Position numbers and translations under genes: made by a program
Part shown: positions 1 to 5,064 of the stretch, one piece after another
Layout: every line of letters starts with the position of its first letter
Position numbering within the stretch: the first letter of the stretch is position 1
Assembly: GCA_013698525.1 (NCBI GenBank)
Contig: JACCSM010000185.1
Location: forward strand, 1-5,064
DNA length: 5,064 nt
Reading direction: 5' to 3'
DNA from: Rubrobacteraceae bacterium
Lineage (GTDB): Bacteria > Actinomycetota > Rubrobacteria > Rubrobacterales > Rubrobacteraceae
Notes under the pieces: model-generated
Seen by the model: only the letters and a program-made list of their open reading frames with translations
What the model was told of the DNA's origin: nothing
Database searches by the model: none

Positions 1-602
1 ATCTAGACGAGGAGCGGCGAGAGCAGGGTGTCCCTTCCCACTGGCTCTCCTACGTGAGTGTCGAGAGCGCAGACACTACCGCGTCGAGGGCGCGCGAGCT
101 GGGCGGTGAGGTCTCCGTTGAGCCGCATGAGTCCCACGCGGGTGCGCGTATGGCGGTCGTGGCCGATCCTGCCGGCGCCTCGCTTGCGGTCTGGCAGCCG
201 GGGACGTGGCCCGGTGCGGGACGGGTCAACGACGTTGGCTGTATAGGCTGGAACGAGCTCCAGGCCCGCGATTCCGGGGCCGCGGGCGATTTCTACGGTG
301 GGCTCTTCGGTTGGGAGATCGAACCCATCGAGGACGACGGGAAGCTGGTCTACACCACGATCAAGAACGCGGGCAACCAGAACGGTGGCTTCATGCCGAT
401 GACGGAGCAGCACGGCGACGCGCCGTCCTTCTGGCTCCCTTACTTCACGGTCCCCTCGCGCGACGATGCCGTCGAGCAGGCAAAGGAGCTGGGTGGCGCG
501 TTGCTGGCCGGACCGCTTGACCTTCCTGCTGGCAAGATCGCCATCCTTGCCGATTCCCAGGGCGCCGCGTTCGCCGTCTTCGAGGGCGAGACCGACGAGT
601 AG
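1..602 (+). CDS. Two-domain VOC (glyoxalase/bleomycin-resistance fold) protein, 5'-truncated by window edge
   Basis: The frame is open from the first complete codon (position 3) to a TAG at 600-602, giving 199 visible residues. The reading upstream of the GTG at 54 (…GVPSHWLSYVSVESADT) already looks like VOC sequence, so that GTG is internal and the true start lies before the window. The fragment holds the C-terminal half of one VOC domain (HWLSYVSV, then ARELGGEV and MAVVADPAGASLAVWQPG). A second, complete domain follows (GCIGWNEL, the FYGGLFGWEIE helix, FWLPYFTV, AKELGGALLAGP, IAILADSQGAAFAVFEG). This tandem layout matches soluble cytoplasmic proteins of roughly 260 residues related to mycobacterial CFP30B, so about 60 residues should be missing. 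The substrate cannot be read from the sequence. The family includes metal-dependent lyases, dioxygenases and binding proteins, and many tandem members have no known reaction. Fold assignment is firm; function is unknown. Confidence 0.88.
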   Translation, partial: LDEERREQGVPSHWLSYVSVESADTTASRARELGGEVSVEPHESHAGARMAVVADPAGASLAVWQPGTWPGAGRVNDVGCIGWNELQARDSGAAGDFYGGLFGWEIEPIEDDGKLVYTTIKNAGNQNGGFMPMTEQHGDAPSFWLPYFTVPSRDDAVEQAKELGGALLAGPLDLPAGKIAILADSQGAAFAVFEGETDE

Positions 603-651
603 AGGCTCGTCGCCGTGCGCTGAGGCGTACCAGCAGCAATAGGCACAGGCG

Positions 652-657
652 TATAAT
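652..657 (+). promoter_or_regulatory. Perfect -10 box (TATAAT) of a probably leaderless corA promoter
   Basis: TATAAT stands alone in GC-rich DNA and ends six bases before the GTG start at 664. Transcription usually begins about 6-8 bases after the -10, which would put +1 at or next to the start codon. No Shine-Dalgarno-like purine tract lies between the box and the GTG, which fits a leaderless mRNA. No good -35 is visible 16-18 bp upstream (around 628-635 reads TACCAGCA), so the box may depend on another contact or an activator. The box is seen directly; promoter function and leaderless start are inferred. Confidence 0.6.
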
Positions 658-663
658 GCGGCT

Positions 664-1632
664 GTGATCGTGGACAACGCCATCTACGTCGACGGCCGCC
701 GCACCGCTGAGCCGGGCACCCTGCGGGAGACCTATGAGGCCGTCCGGGACCGTCGCGGGGTGGCATGGATCGGTCTCTACAAACCGACGGAAGAGGAGTT
801 CTCGTCCGTCGCCGGTGAGTTCGGCCTGCACGGGCTGGCGGTCGAGGATGCGACGGAGGCCCACCAGCGACCCAAGCTGGAGCGCTACGGTGAGACGCTC
901 TTCGTCGTGCTCAAGCCGGCCCGTTACCTGGACGAAGAGGAGAGGGTCGAGTTCGGCGAAGTCCATGTCTTCGTGGGGGAAGACTTCGTGGTGACCGTGC
1001 GTCACGGCGAGGCACCTGACCTGGGCGGGGTACGCGAGCAACTGGAGGCCGATCCCGAGCACCTTCGCAGGGGACCCGAGGCGATCCTGCACGCCATCAT
1101 GGACCGTATCGTGGATGACTACGGACCCGTGGTCGACGGCCTCGAGAACGACATCGAGGAGATAGAGGCCGAGGTCTTCGGGGGTAATCCCAGCGTGTCG
1201 CGCAGGATCTACGAGCTCTCGCGCGAGGTGATCGAATTCCAGAGGGCGACGGAGCCGCTCGGCGGGGTGCTAGGGGATATGATGCGGGACGAGGCCATTG
1301 ACGTCGATCCTGAGGTACGGAGGCATCTACGCGACGTCCGTGACCACGTCCTGCAGGTTACGGAACGGCTCGCCGGCTTCCGCGAGCTGCTTCAGAGCAT
1401 CCTGAGCGTGAACCTGACCCTGGCGAACCTAGCCCAGAGCGAGGAGGTAAAGAAGATCTCCGCCTGGGCCGCCATCCTGTTCGCGCCCACGCTCATAGGG
1501 ACGATCTACGGGATGAACTTCACCTTCATGCCCGAGTTGGACTGGCCGCTCGGCTACCCCTTCGCCCTGATGCTCATGGCTCTCACCTCCCTCGCGCTCT
1601 ACCTCATCTTCAAGCGACGCGGCTGGCTGTAG
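664..1632 (+). CDS. corA: CorA-family divalent cation (Mg2+/Co2+) channel
   Basis: A 322-residue protein of normal CorA length. CorA proteins form homopentameric inner-membrane channels that take up Mg2+, and often Co2+ or Ni2+, gated by metal bound to the cytoplasmic domain. Residues 1-260 form the acidic alpha/beta funnel and long stalk helix. A first membrane segment spans about 266-282 and ends in the signature YGMNF (GMN at 283-285). The short loop carries MPEL (289-292). A second membrane segment covers about 297-316, followed by the basic tail KRRGWL. All hallmark residues are present. The GTG at 664 gives the family-like opening MIVDNAIYVDGRR; the next in-frame GTG (670) is possible but would remove the first two residues. 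There is no Shine-Dalgarno, but a TATAAT box lies immediately upstream, so translation is probably leaderless. It lies 61 bp after the VOC gene and has its own promoter, so it need not be cotranscribed with it. No riboswitch-like leader is possible if the mRNA is leaderless. Confidence 0.95.
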   Translation: MIVDNAIYVDGRRTAEPGTLRETYEAVRDRRGVAWIGLYKPTEEEFSSVAGEFGLHGLAVEDATEAHQRPKLERYGETLFVVLKPARYLDEEERVEFGEVHVFVGEDFVVTVRHGEAPDLGGVREQLEADPEHLRRGPEAILHAIMDRIVDDYGPVVDGLENDIEEIEAEVFGGNPSVSRRIYELSREVIEFQRATEPLGGVLGDMMRDEAIDVDPEVRRHLRDVRDHVLQVTERLAGFRELLQSILSVNLTLANLAQSEEVKKISAWAAILFAPTLIGTIYGMNFTFMPELDWPLGYPFALMLMALTSLALYLIFKRRGWL

Positions 1633-1690
1633 GCCTGAGGAGAATCGCCCAACTCGCTGTGAAAATAGCCCATTTGGGGGATGCGGTGCC

Positions 1691-1696
1691 TATACT
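1691..1696 (+). promoter_or_regulatory. Candidate -10 box (TATACT) upstream of the flavin oxidase gene
   Basis: TATACT matches five of six consensus bases and is the best -10 in the 150-bp gap between corA and the oxidase gene. The TTGGGG at 1674-1679 is only 11 bp upstream, too close to act as its -35. If used, the box would give a 5' UTR of about 80 bases before the ATG at 1783. A short imperfect dyad, CCCATTTGGG (1669-1678), lies just upstream and could be an operator, but it is too short to claim. The rest of the gap shows no terminator for corA. Confidence 0.3.
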
Positions 1697-1782
1697 CGAA
1701 CGTTAGGCTGCGTCCTGTTGTCTGAACCGGCGTGAGGAATTGGCCTTCCAGCGCGTAACCTTGAGGGAGAACGGAGACGATT

Positions 1783-3183
1783 ATGGAGACGGTGATCCAG
1801 GGCTCGATGCTGGAGACTCTGCGGGCAGGTCTGCGTGGCACCGCACACGCGCCCGGCGAGGAGGGCTACGAGGACGCGAGCCGGGCGTGGAATTTGGCCG
1901 CCCACCAGCAACCCGCGTTCGTGGTAGTGGCCAAAGGCGCGGCCGACGTGATGGCAGCCGTGCGTTTCGCCCGCGAAGGGGGACTAGGCGTCGGGGTGAT
2001 GGCGACGGGCCACGGGGTTGGAGCGGCGTGCGACGGTGGGGTCCTGATCAATACCTCCAACATGAGAGGCGTCAGGGTAGACCCCGTGGATAGGACGGCG
2101 AGGGTCGAGGCCGGCGCGCTGTGGCTCGACCTGATCCACGAGTCCCAGGTGCACGGACTGGCCGGCCTCCTTGGCTCCACCTCCCACGTCGGCATCGTCG
2201 GCTACACTATGGGCGGCGGCTTCGGATGGCTCGGGCGCAAGTATGGTTTCAACGCCGCGAGCGTTAGGGAGGCTGACGTGGTCACCGCGGATGGTGAGCT
2301 GGTGCGCGTGAGCGCCGGTGAGCATCCCGACCTGTTCTGGGGTCTTGGTGGCGGAGGCGGCAACTTCGGGATAGTCACCTCGCTGAAGTTCGACCTCTAT
2401 CCCATTGGGATGCTCTACGGTGGCAACCTCATCTACCCTGTGGAGAAGGCGTCTGAGGTGCTGGATGCCTACGTCGGTTGGAGCGCTGATCTCCCCGACG
2501 AGATGACCTCAGGGGTGGCGTTCCTGAATGTACCCCCGCTGCCCGCGCTCCCCGAGCCGCTACGCGGCAAGTCCGTAATAGCGGTGCGCGGTTGCTACTG
2601 CGGAGAGTCGCCGCAGACGGGCGAGGAGCTTTTGCGTCCCCTGCGCGAGGAGCTTGGCGAGCCGATAATGGACACCTTCGGGATGATGCCCTACGCGGCA
2701 ATGGACTCCATAAGCATGGACCCTGTCGACCCGATGGGGGCCCGCCAGCACTCCGAGATGCTGAGTGAGCTCTCACCCGAAGCCATCGAAACGCTCGTGG
2801 AGGTTGCCGGCGCCGGTTCCGGTTCGCCACTGATACTGCTTGAGCTCCGGCAGCTCGGCGGCGCCCTGGCACGCAACGCCGAACATTTGAGTACCATGGG
2901 CAAGGGCGACTCCAAGTTCATCATGAACGGGATCGGGCCGGCCTTCACGCCGGAGATGGCGGAAGGGGTCATGGCTTACCTCGCCCGCGTGGCCGACGCG
3001 ACGCGCCCCTTCCAGACCGGCGACACCTACGTGAACTTTATGGAGCTCGAGGGCGCGAGCGCGGAGAGGGTAAAGGCAGCCTACGCACCAGAGGACTTCG
3101 AGCGCCTCGTCGCCCTCAAGGACCGCTACGACCCACAGAACGTCTTCCGCTTCAACCGCAACATCGCCCCCTCGAAGGCGTAG
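1783..3183 (+). CDS. FAD-linked oxidase, VAO/PCMH fold with C-terminal BBE segment
   Basis: A 466-residue soluble flavoprotein of the usual size for berberine-bridge-enzyme-like bacterial oxidases. These oxidise an alcohol, sugar, amine or polyketide and pass electrons to O2. The FAD-binding type 4 domain spans about 45-213. It has the GHG motif, where H77 aligns with the histidine that links covalently to FAD in the family (ATGHGVGAACDGGVLIN), then RVDP, GIVGYTMGGGFGWLGRKYG (138-155), VVTADGELV, and LFWGLGGGGGNFGIVTS (184-200). A substrate domain follows. The BBE segment is at about 416-464 (TYVNFMELE, then LKDRYDPQNVFRFNRNI). The second FAD-linking cysteine of bicovalent members is absent; the equivalent place in GSTSHVG is Thr133, so attachment is predicted through His only. 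There is no signal peptide. The ATG is preceded by CGGAG at 1772-1776 with six-base spacing, and no earlier start fits. The substrate is unknown and no biosynthetic neighbours point to one. It is probably monocistronic, ending at a hairpin. Confidence 0.92.
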   Translation: METVIQGSMLETLRAGLRGTAHAPGEEGYEDASRAWNLAAHQQPAFVVVAKGAADVMAAVRFAREGGLGVGVMATGHGVGAACDGGVLINTSNMRGVRVDPVDRTARVEAGALWLDLIHESQVHGLAGLLGSTSHVGIVGYTMGGGFGWLGRKYGFNAASVREADVVTADGELVRVSAGEHPDLFWGLGGGGGNFGIVTSLKFDLYPIGMLYGGNLIYPVEKASEVLDAYVGWSADLPDEMTSGVAFLNVPPLPALPEPLRGKSVIAVRGCYCGESPQTGEELLRPLREELGEPIMDTFGMMPYAAMDSISMDPVDPMGARQHSEMLSELSPEAIETLVEVAGAGSGSPLILLELRQLGGALARNAEHLSTMGKGDSKFIMNGIGPAFTPEMAEGVMAYLARVADATRPFQTGDTYVNFMELEGASAERVKAAYAPEDFERLVALKDRYDPQNVFRFNRNIAPSKA

Positions 3184-3189
3184 CGCTAA

Positions 3190-3225
3190 GCGGGATGAGG
3201 AAGGGTCAGCACATCCTCATCCCGC
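3190..3225 (+). terminator. Perfect 12-bp-stem hairpin after the oxidase gene, no U-tract
   Basis: The arms GCGGGATGAGGA (3190-3201) and TCCTCATCCCGC (3214-3225) are exact reverse complements around the 12-base loop AGGGTCAGCACA. The stem begins seven bases after the TAG of the oxidase gene. No T-run follows on either strand, so this is a terminator-like or mRNA 3'-end-protecting hairpin rather than a textbook intrinsic terminator; such U-less stems are common in high-GC bacteria. Because the next host gene is convergent, it could have served both strands before the IS arrived. The loop contains GGTCAGCAC, which recurs at 3229-3237 in the outer part of the IS left repeat. Confidence 0.6.
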
Positions 3226-3229
3226 GCAG

Positions 3230-3263
3230 GTCAGCACTTCAGCTAGTTGAGGGCTGGTCATAA
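3230..3263 (+). repeat. Left inverted repeat of the IS
   Basis: The repeat opens GTCAGCACTTCAG, passes through CTAG, and ends GAGGGCTGGTCATAA. It matches the reverse complement of 4350-4383 with two differences: C3237 corresponds to T, and T3248 corresponds to C. Similarity stops sharply after CATAA on the inner side and becomes patchy outside 3230. The inner 15 bases (3249-3263) match perfectly. Confidence 0.85.
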
Positions 3264-3304
3264 ATATCTGATGGTACCGAGAGCCGACTTGACTGGGATC
3301 CAAA

Positions 3305-3350
3305 AGCCCCCGAGCATGGCGTGTATCCAAGCACGCTACCCTCGGAGGCT
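3305..3350 (+). promoter_or_regulatory. Stem-loop that buries the transposase Shine-Dalgarno
   Basis: AGCCCCCGAG (3305-3314) can pair with CTCGGAGGCT (3341-3350) at nine of ten positions, with C3309 opposite A3346 unpaired. After a 2x2 internal loop, an inner stem continues: T3317-A3338, a G-T wobble, then GCGTG (3319-3323) with CACGC (3332-3336), closed by an eight-base loop. The Shine-Dalgarno GGAGG (3344-3348) lies in the outer stem, seven bases before the ATG at 3356. Some IS elements use such structures so that read-through transcripts entering from outside cannot be translated. The pairing is visible in the sequence; a regulatory role is inferred. Confidence 0.5.
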
Positions 3351-3355
3351 CCTCC

Positions 3356-4345
3356 ATGATCGCCCAAGACTCCGTCCTTGTCCAACTGGTGCGCCTGATC
3401 GATCGCCTCCCGGCTCCATCGCACCCGGTCCGTCCCCGACCACGAGGCAGGCCGCGCCTCTACTCGGACACCCTCTTCCTCAAGGCGCTTACTATCATGA
3501 TCATAAGGCGCTTGCACAAAGTGGGCGAGCTTCTGGCGGTGCTCCAAGAGCCCACCCAGGAGATGCGCTCCTTGCGCAAACTGCTTAGCGAGGACGGGCG
3601 CTTCCCTTCGAGACGCACCTTCGAGAGGAGGCTTCGCGCCCTGCCAGAGACCTTGCCCGAGAGGATCGGGGTGCTGGGACGCCACCTGGTGGCACTAATC
3701 GAGCCGTGGGCTAGATGCGGGCGAGCGGTGGCCCTCGACTCCACCGTGCTCAGAGCCAGGGGCGGGGTGTGGCACAAGAAGGACAAAGAGGCGGGGGTGG
3801 TGCCGCATTCCTCCATAGACACCGAGGCCGGCTGGACGAAGTCGGGCTGGCACGGATGGGTCTACGGCTGGAAGCTGCACTTGGCGTGCACCGTGGCCGG
3901 CGTGTGGATACCGCTGGCCGCCCGGCTCACCCCGGCCAACGCCTCCGATGGCCGCATAGCCCCGCTGCTGATCGAGGAGTTGCCCGATGAAGCGCGCTTG
4001 GTGCTAGGCGACACACACTACAACGCCCCGAACGTGCGCGAGGCTTGCCTGGCTCGGGAGATGTTCCTGGTGGCAAGCGGAAGGCGAGGACCCTATCCGC
4101 ACACCGACGCGGGGGTCGAGGTCAGGCGCATCTTGCACAGGCTGCGCCACGTGGCCATAGAGAACCTAAACGAGCATTTCAAGGCTCTCTTCGAGGCGCA
4201 CGGGTCGGTGCCCACCAGGGGAAGGCTCGACACCGCGCGTTTCGCTCTCGGAGCGGTCTTTGTCTACCAGCTGGCGTTGCTCTACCGTCACGAGCGAGAT
4301 TCGGGCGCCAACCGTGGGCTCAAAGCCTTCCTCAGAGCCGCTTGA
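3356..4345 (+). CDS. DDE transposase of the IS (IS4/IS5-superfamily type)
   Basis: A 329-residue protein that would bind the IS ends and catalyse cutting and strand transfer. The N-terminal 100 residues are basic and helical (RGRPRLYSDTLFLKAL, SRRTFERRLRAL) and are the likely end-binding part. The catalytic domain shows ALDST (D128), then HGWVYGWKLHL (166-176), then LVLGDTHYN (D219). A third acidic residue sits in IENLNEHFK, where E269 is followed seven residues later by K276, matching the E-(6)-K pattern of DDE_Tnp_1 transposases. All three catalytic acids are present and the frame is unbroken, so the enzyme may be functional. The ATG at 3356 has a strong GGAGG seven bases upstream, although that site can be hidden in a stem-loop. 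The TGA ends four bases before the right inverted repeat. No programmed frameshift is needed. Assignment to IS5 rather than IS4, IS701 or IS982 cannot be settled by eye. Confidence 0.9.
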   Translation: MIAQDSVLVQLVRLIDRLPAPSHPVRPRPRGRPRLYSDTLFLKALTIMIIRRLHKVGELLAVLQEPTQEMRSLRKLLSEDGRFPSRRTFERRLRALPETLPERIGVLGRHLVALIEPWARCGRAVALDSTVLRARGGVWHKKDKEAGVVPHSSIDTEAGWTKSGWHGWVYGWKLHLACTVAGVWIPLAARLTPANASDGRIAPLLIEELPDEARLVLGDTHYNAPNVREACLAREMFLVASGRRGPYPHTDAGVEVRRILHRLRHVAIENLNEHFKALFEAHGSVPTRGRLDTARFALGAVFVYQLALLYRHERDSGANRGLKAFLRAA

Positions 4346-4349
4346 GGAA
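4328..4349 (+). terminator. Hairpin overlapping the transposase stop codon
   Basis: TTCCTCA (4328-4334) and TGAGGAA (4343-4349) are exact reverse complements around an eight-base loop. The right arm contains the TGA stop of the transposase gene. There is no following T-run, so it may be a weak terminator or a 3'-end stabiliser. Transcripts ending here would not reach the antisense strand of the convergent phosphoesterase gene. Seven base pairs, four of them A-T, make this a modest candidate. Confidence 0.35.
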
Positions 4350-4383
4350 TTATGACCAGCCCTCGACTAGCTGAAATGCTGAC
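4350..4383 (-). repeat. Right inverted repeat of the IS, overlapping the 3' end of the phosphoesterase gene
   Basis: This is the inverted copy of 3230-3263 with two mismatches. It starts four bases after the transposase stop. Its outer half (4367-4383) also encodes the last residues and the TAG stop of the minus-strand phosphoesterase gene. The octamer TGACCAGC occurs inside it (4353-4360) and again at its outer edge (4380-4387), 27 bp apart. Confidence 0.85.
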
Positions 4384-5047
4384 CAGCTATCTTCAGTGGT
4401 ATCATGGCCAGCGTCTCGGGCTCAGGATACTCTGAACGGAGGTCAAGCAGGTTCATCTCCACGTTCTCTACCAGGATCTCACAGACGGGCCAGTCCCTGT
4501 AGCGTGCTATGGCGGAGATGAGTTCTTCGGGCGCATCCGTGCCATCAGGAGCCTGGAAGTAGGCGACGGTCAGGTGCGGCGGACCTTGGGGGTTTTTCAA
4601 GTCACAGCTCGTGCACAGAGCATCCCGCAGCCTGTCGAGCATTCCTCCGTCCTGCGCCTCGATGAACGTCGCGCCGGGGAAGGCGTTGAGGTTCGCGAGC
4701 CTCACGGTAAAGGCTGGAACGTCCGACAGGGCGATCCTGGCGCGCTTCTCGATCCCTTGCAGCCTCGTGCGGGAGACTTCATCATCTTCTCCTGGTTCAT
4801 CCACCAGGAAGCCGAGAAGGACCAGCGTTATGTGCATGAAGTGGTCGGGGTGTAGTGAGACGAACGGGAAAGGTCGCAGTGCATCCCTCAGCGGTTCGAG
4901 GCGCTCGTGGAAACGCGATGCCTCCCCAGGGACTATCAGGGAGGCCGAGAGCTTGTGCCCCTCCTGCCAGTTCGGGTCCATGTACCCACCGAACTCCAGG
5001 CGTCGCCCGTCGACGAAGCGCTCCCACACCCGATCATACTCCTCCAT
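4367..5047 (-). CDS. 2H phosphoesterase, LigT-like '2'-5' RNA ligase' family protein
   Basis: A 226-residue soluble protein with both catalytic motifs of the 2H superfamily: HITL at residues 72-75 (after SLHPDHFM) and HLTV at 158-161 (in GPPHLTVAYF). The two histidines act together on 2',3'-cyclic phosphate or 2'-5' phosphodiester bonds in RNA or nucleotides; the physiological substrate of most bacterial members is unknown. The core runs from KLSASLIVP (32-40) to the ending LLDLRSEYPEPETLAMIPLK. The ATG at 5047 is the first possible start, because an in-frame TAG lies a few codons upstream. Only a weak AGAG precedes it, and a GTG at residue 7 is an alternative. The gene is convergent with the transposase and, before insertion, with the oxidase. 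Its last residues, GQHFS and the stop, fall inside the IS right repeat, so the tail beyond IPLKIA may be either native or donated by the IS. The catalytic core is untouched, so activity is probably kept. Confidence 0.9.
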   Translation of the reverse strand: MEEYDRVWERFVDGRRLEFGGYMDPNWQEGHKLSASLIVPGEASRFHERLEPLRDALRPFPFVSLHPDHFMHITLVLLGFLVDEPGEDDEVSRTRLQGIEKRARIALSDVPAFTVRLANLNAFPGATFIEAQDGGMLDRLRDALCTSCDLKNPQGPPHLTVAYFQAPDGTDAPEELISAIARYRDWPVCEILVENVEMNLLDLRSEYPEPETLAMIPLKIAGQHFS

Positions 5048-5064
5048 CCACGAACTCTAGCAGA

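Larger units (their letters stand above)
3230..4383 (+). mobile_element. Insertion sequence with one DDE transposase (IS4/IS5-superfamily type), apparently intact
   Basis: Two 34-bp inverted repeats (3230-3263 and 4350-4383, 32 of 34 identical) enclose a single full-length transposase gene, so the element looks complete at 1154 bp. The exact ends are uncertain. With the full 34-bp repeats as termini, the flanks show a 3-bp direct repeat, CAG (3227-3229 and 4384-4386). Alternatively the termini are 17 bp (TTGAGGG… at 3247 and …CCCTCGA ending at 4366), giving a 1120-bp element with a CTAG duplication (3243-3246 and 4367-4370). CTAG fits the YTAR target known for IS5-like and IS701-like elements. 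The element lies between convergent host genes and carries no passenger gene. Near-identical ends and an unbroken gene suggest a recent arrival and possible activity. Family naming is tentative; it rests on the transposase motifs. Confidence 0.85.

Noticed and set aside
54..56. GTG as start of the VOC gene
   Set aside because: The same frame is open and VOC-like upstream to the window edge, and no Shine-Dalgarno precedes this GTG.
3..683. Minus-strand open frame of 226 codons across the VOC gene
   Set aside because: It is antisense to a clear VOC protein, has low-complexity Arg/Gly/Leu content and no recognisable domain; long antisense frames are expected at this GC content.
445..1092. Minus-strand open frame of 215 codons across the VOC/corA junction
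   Set aside because: It overlaps two well-supported genes and the corA promoter, and its C-terminal part is arginine-rich shadow sequence.
1732..1758. Eight-codon upstream ORF (GTG … TAA) before the oxidase gene
   Set aside because: No ribosome-binding site and no attenuation-type codon bias; short frames like this are expected by chance.
3289..3294. TTGACT as -35 of a transposase promoter
   Set aside because: No acceptable -10 lies 16-18 bp downstream (around 3311-3318 reads CGAGCATG), so it cannot be supported alone.
4045..4374. Plus-strand frame ending in YDQPSTS, mirrored by a minus-strand frame (3239-3685) with the same ending
   Set aside because: Both endings are simply the inverted repeats read outward; the bodies are out-of-frame shadows of the transposase.
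1..5064. CTAG sites near both window ends (3-6 and 5056-5059) as possible further IS target sites
   Set aside because: No inverted-repeat or IS-end sequence adjoins them; isolated tetramers carry no weight.

Overview
The window reads as chromosomal DNA from a high-GC bacterium. The gene content and style (two-domain VOC protein, CorA, VAO-type flavin oxidase, an apparently leaderless gene) suggest an actinobacterium, possibly a Rubrobacter-like lineage. That placement is inferred from composition and gene style, not from a marker gene.

Layout, left to right: (1) the 3' part of a two-domain VOC/glyoxalase-fold gene, cut by the window edge; (2) a 61-bp gap with a TATAAT box placed so that the mRNA would begin at the GTG start of the next gene; (3) a complete CorA-type Mg2+/Co2+ channel gene; (4) a 150-bp gap with a weak promoter candidate and a good Shine-Dalgarno; (5) a complete FAD-linked oxidase of the VAO/PCMH class with a C-terminal BBE segment; (6) a perfect 12-bp-stem hairpin just after its stop; (7) a full-length insertion sequence with one DDE transposase and near-identical inverted ends; (8) on the minus strand, a complete 2H phosphoesterase (LigT-like '2'-5' RNA ligase') gene whose last codons and stop lie inside the right inverted repeat of the IS.

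The host genes show no shared pathway and look like independent housekeeping or accessory functions. The IS sits between two convergent genes, the oxidase (+) and the phosphoesterase (-). I see no CRISPR array, tRNA, rRNA, phage module or defence system, and no clear undescribed system. The most interesting structure is at the IS ends. The 34-bp inverted repeats can be read either as the true IS termini with a 3-bp CAG duplication, or as 17-bp IS termini inserted at a CTAG in the centre of a pre-existing 30-bp palindrome that formed the 3' end of the phosphoesterase mRNA. A long stem-loop that buries the transposase Shine-Dalgarno is a second point worth checking.
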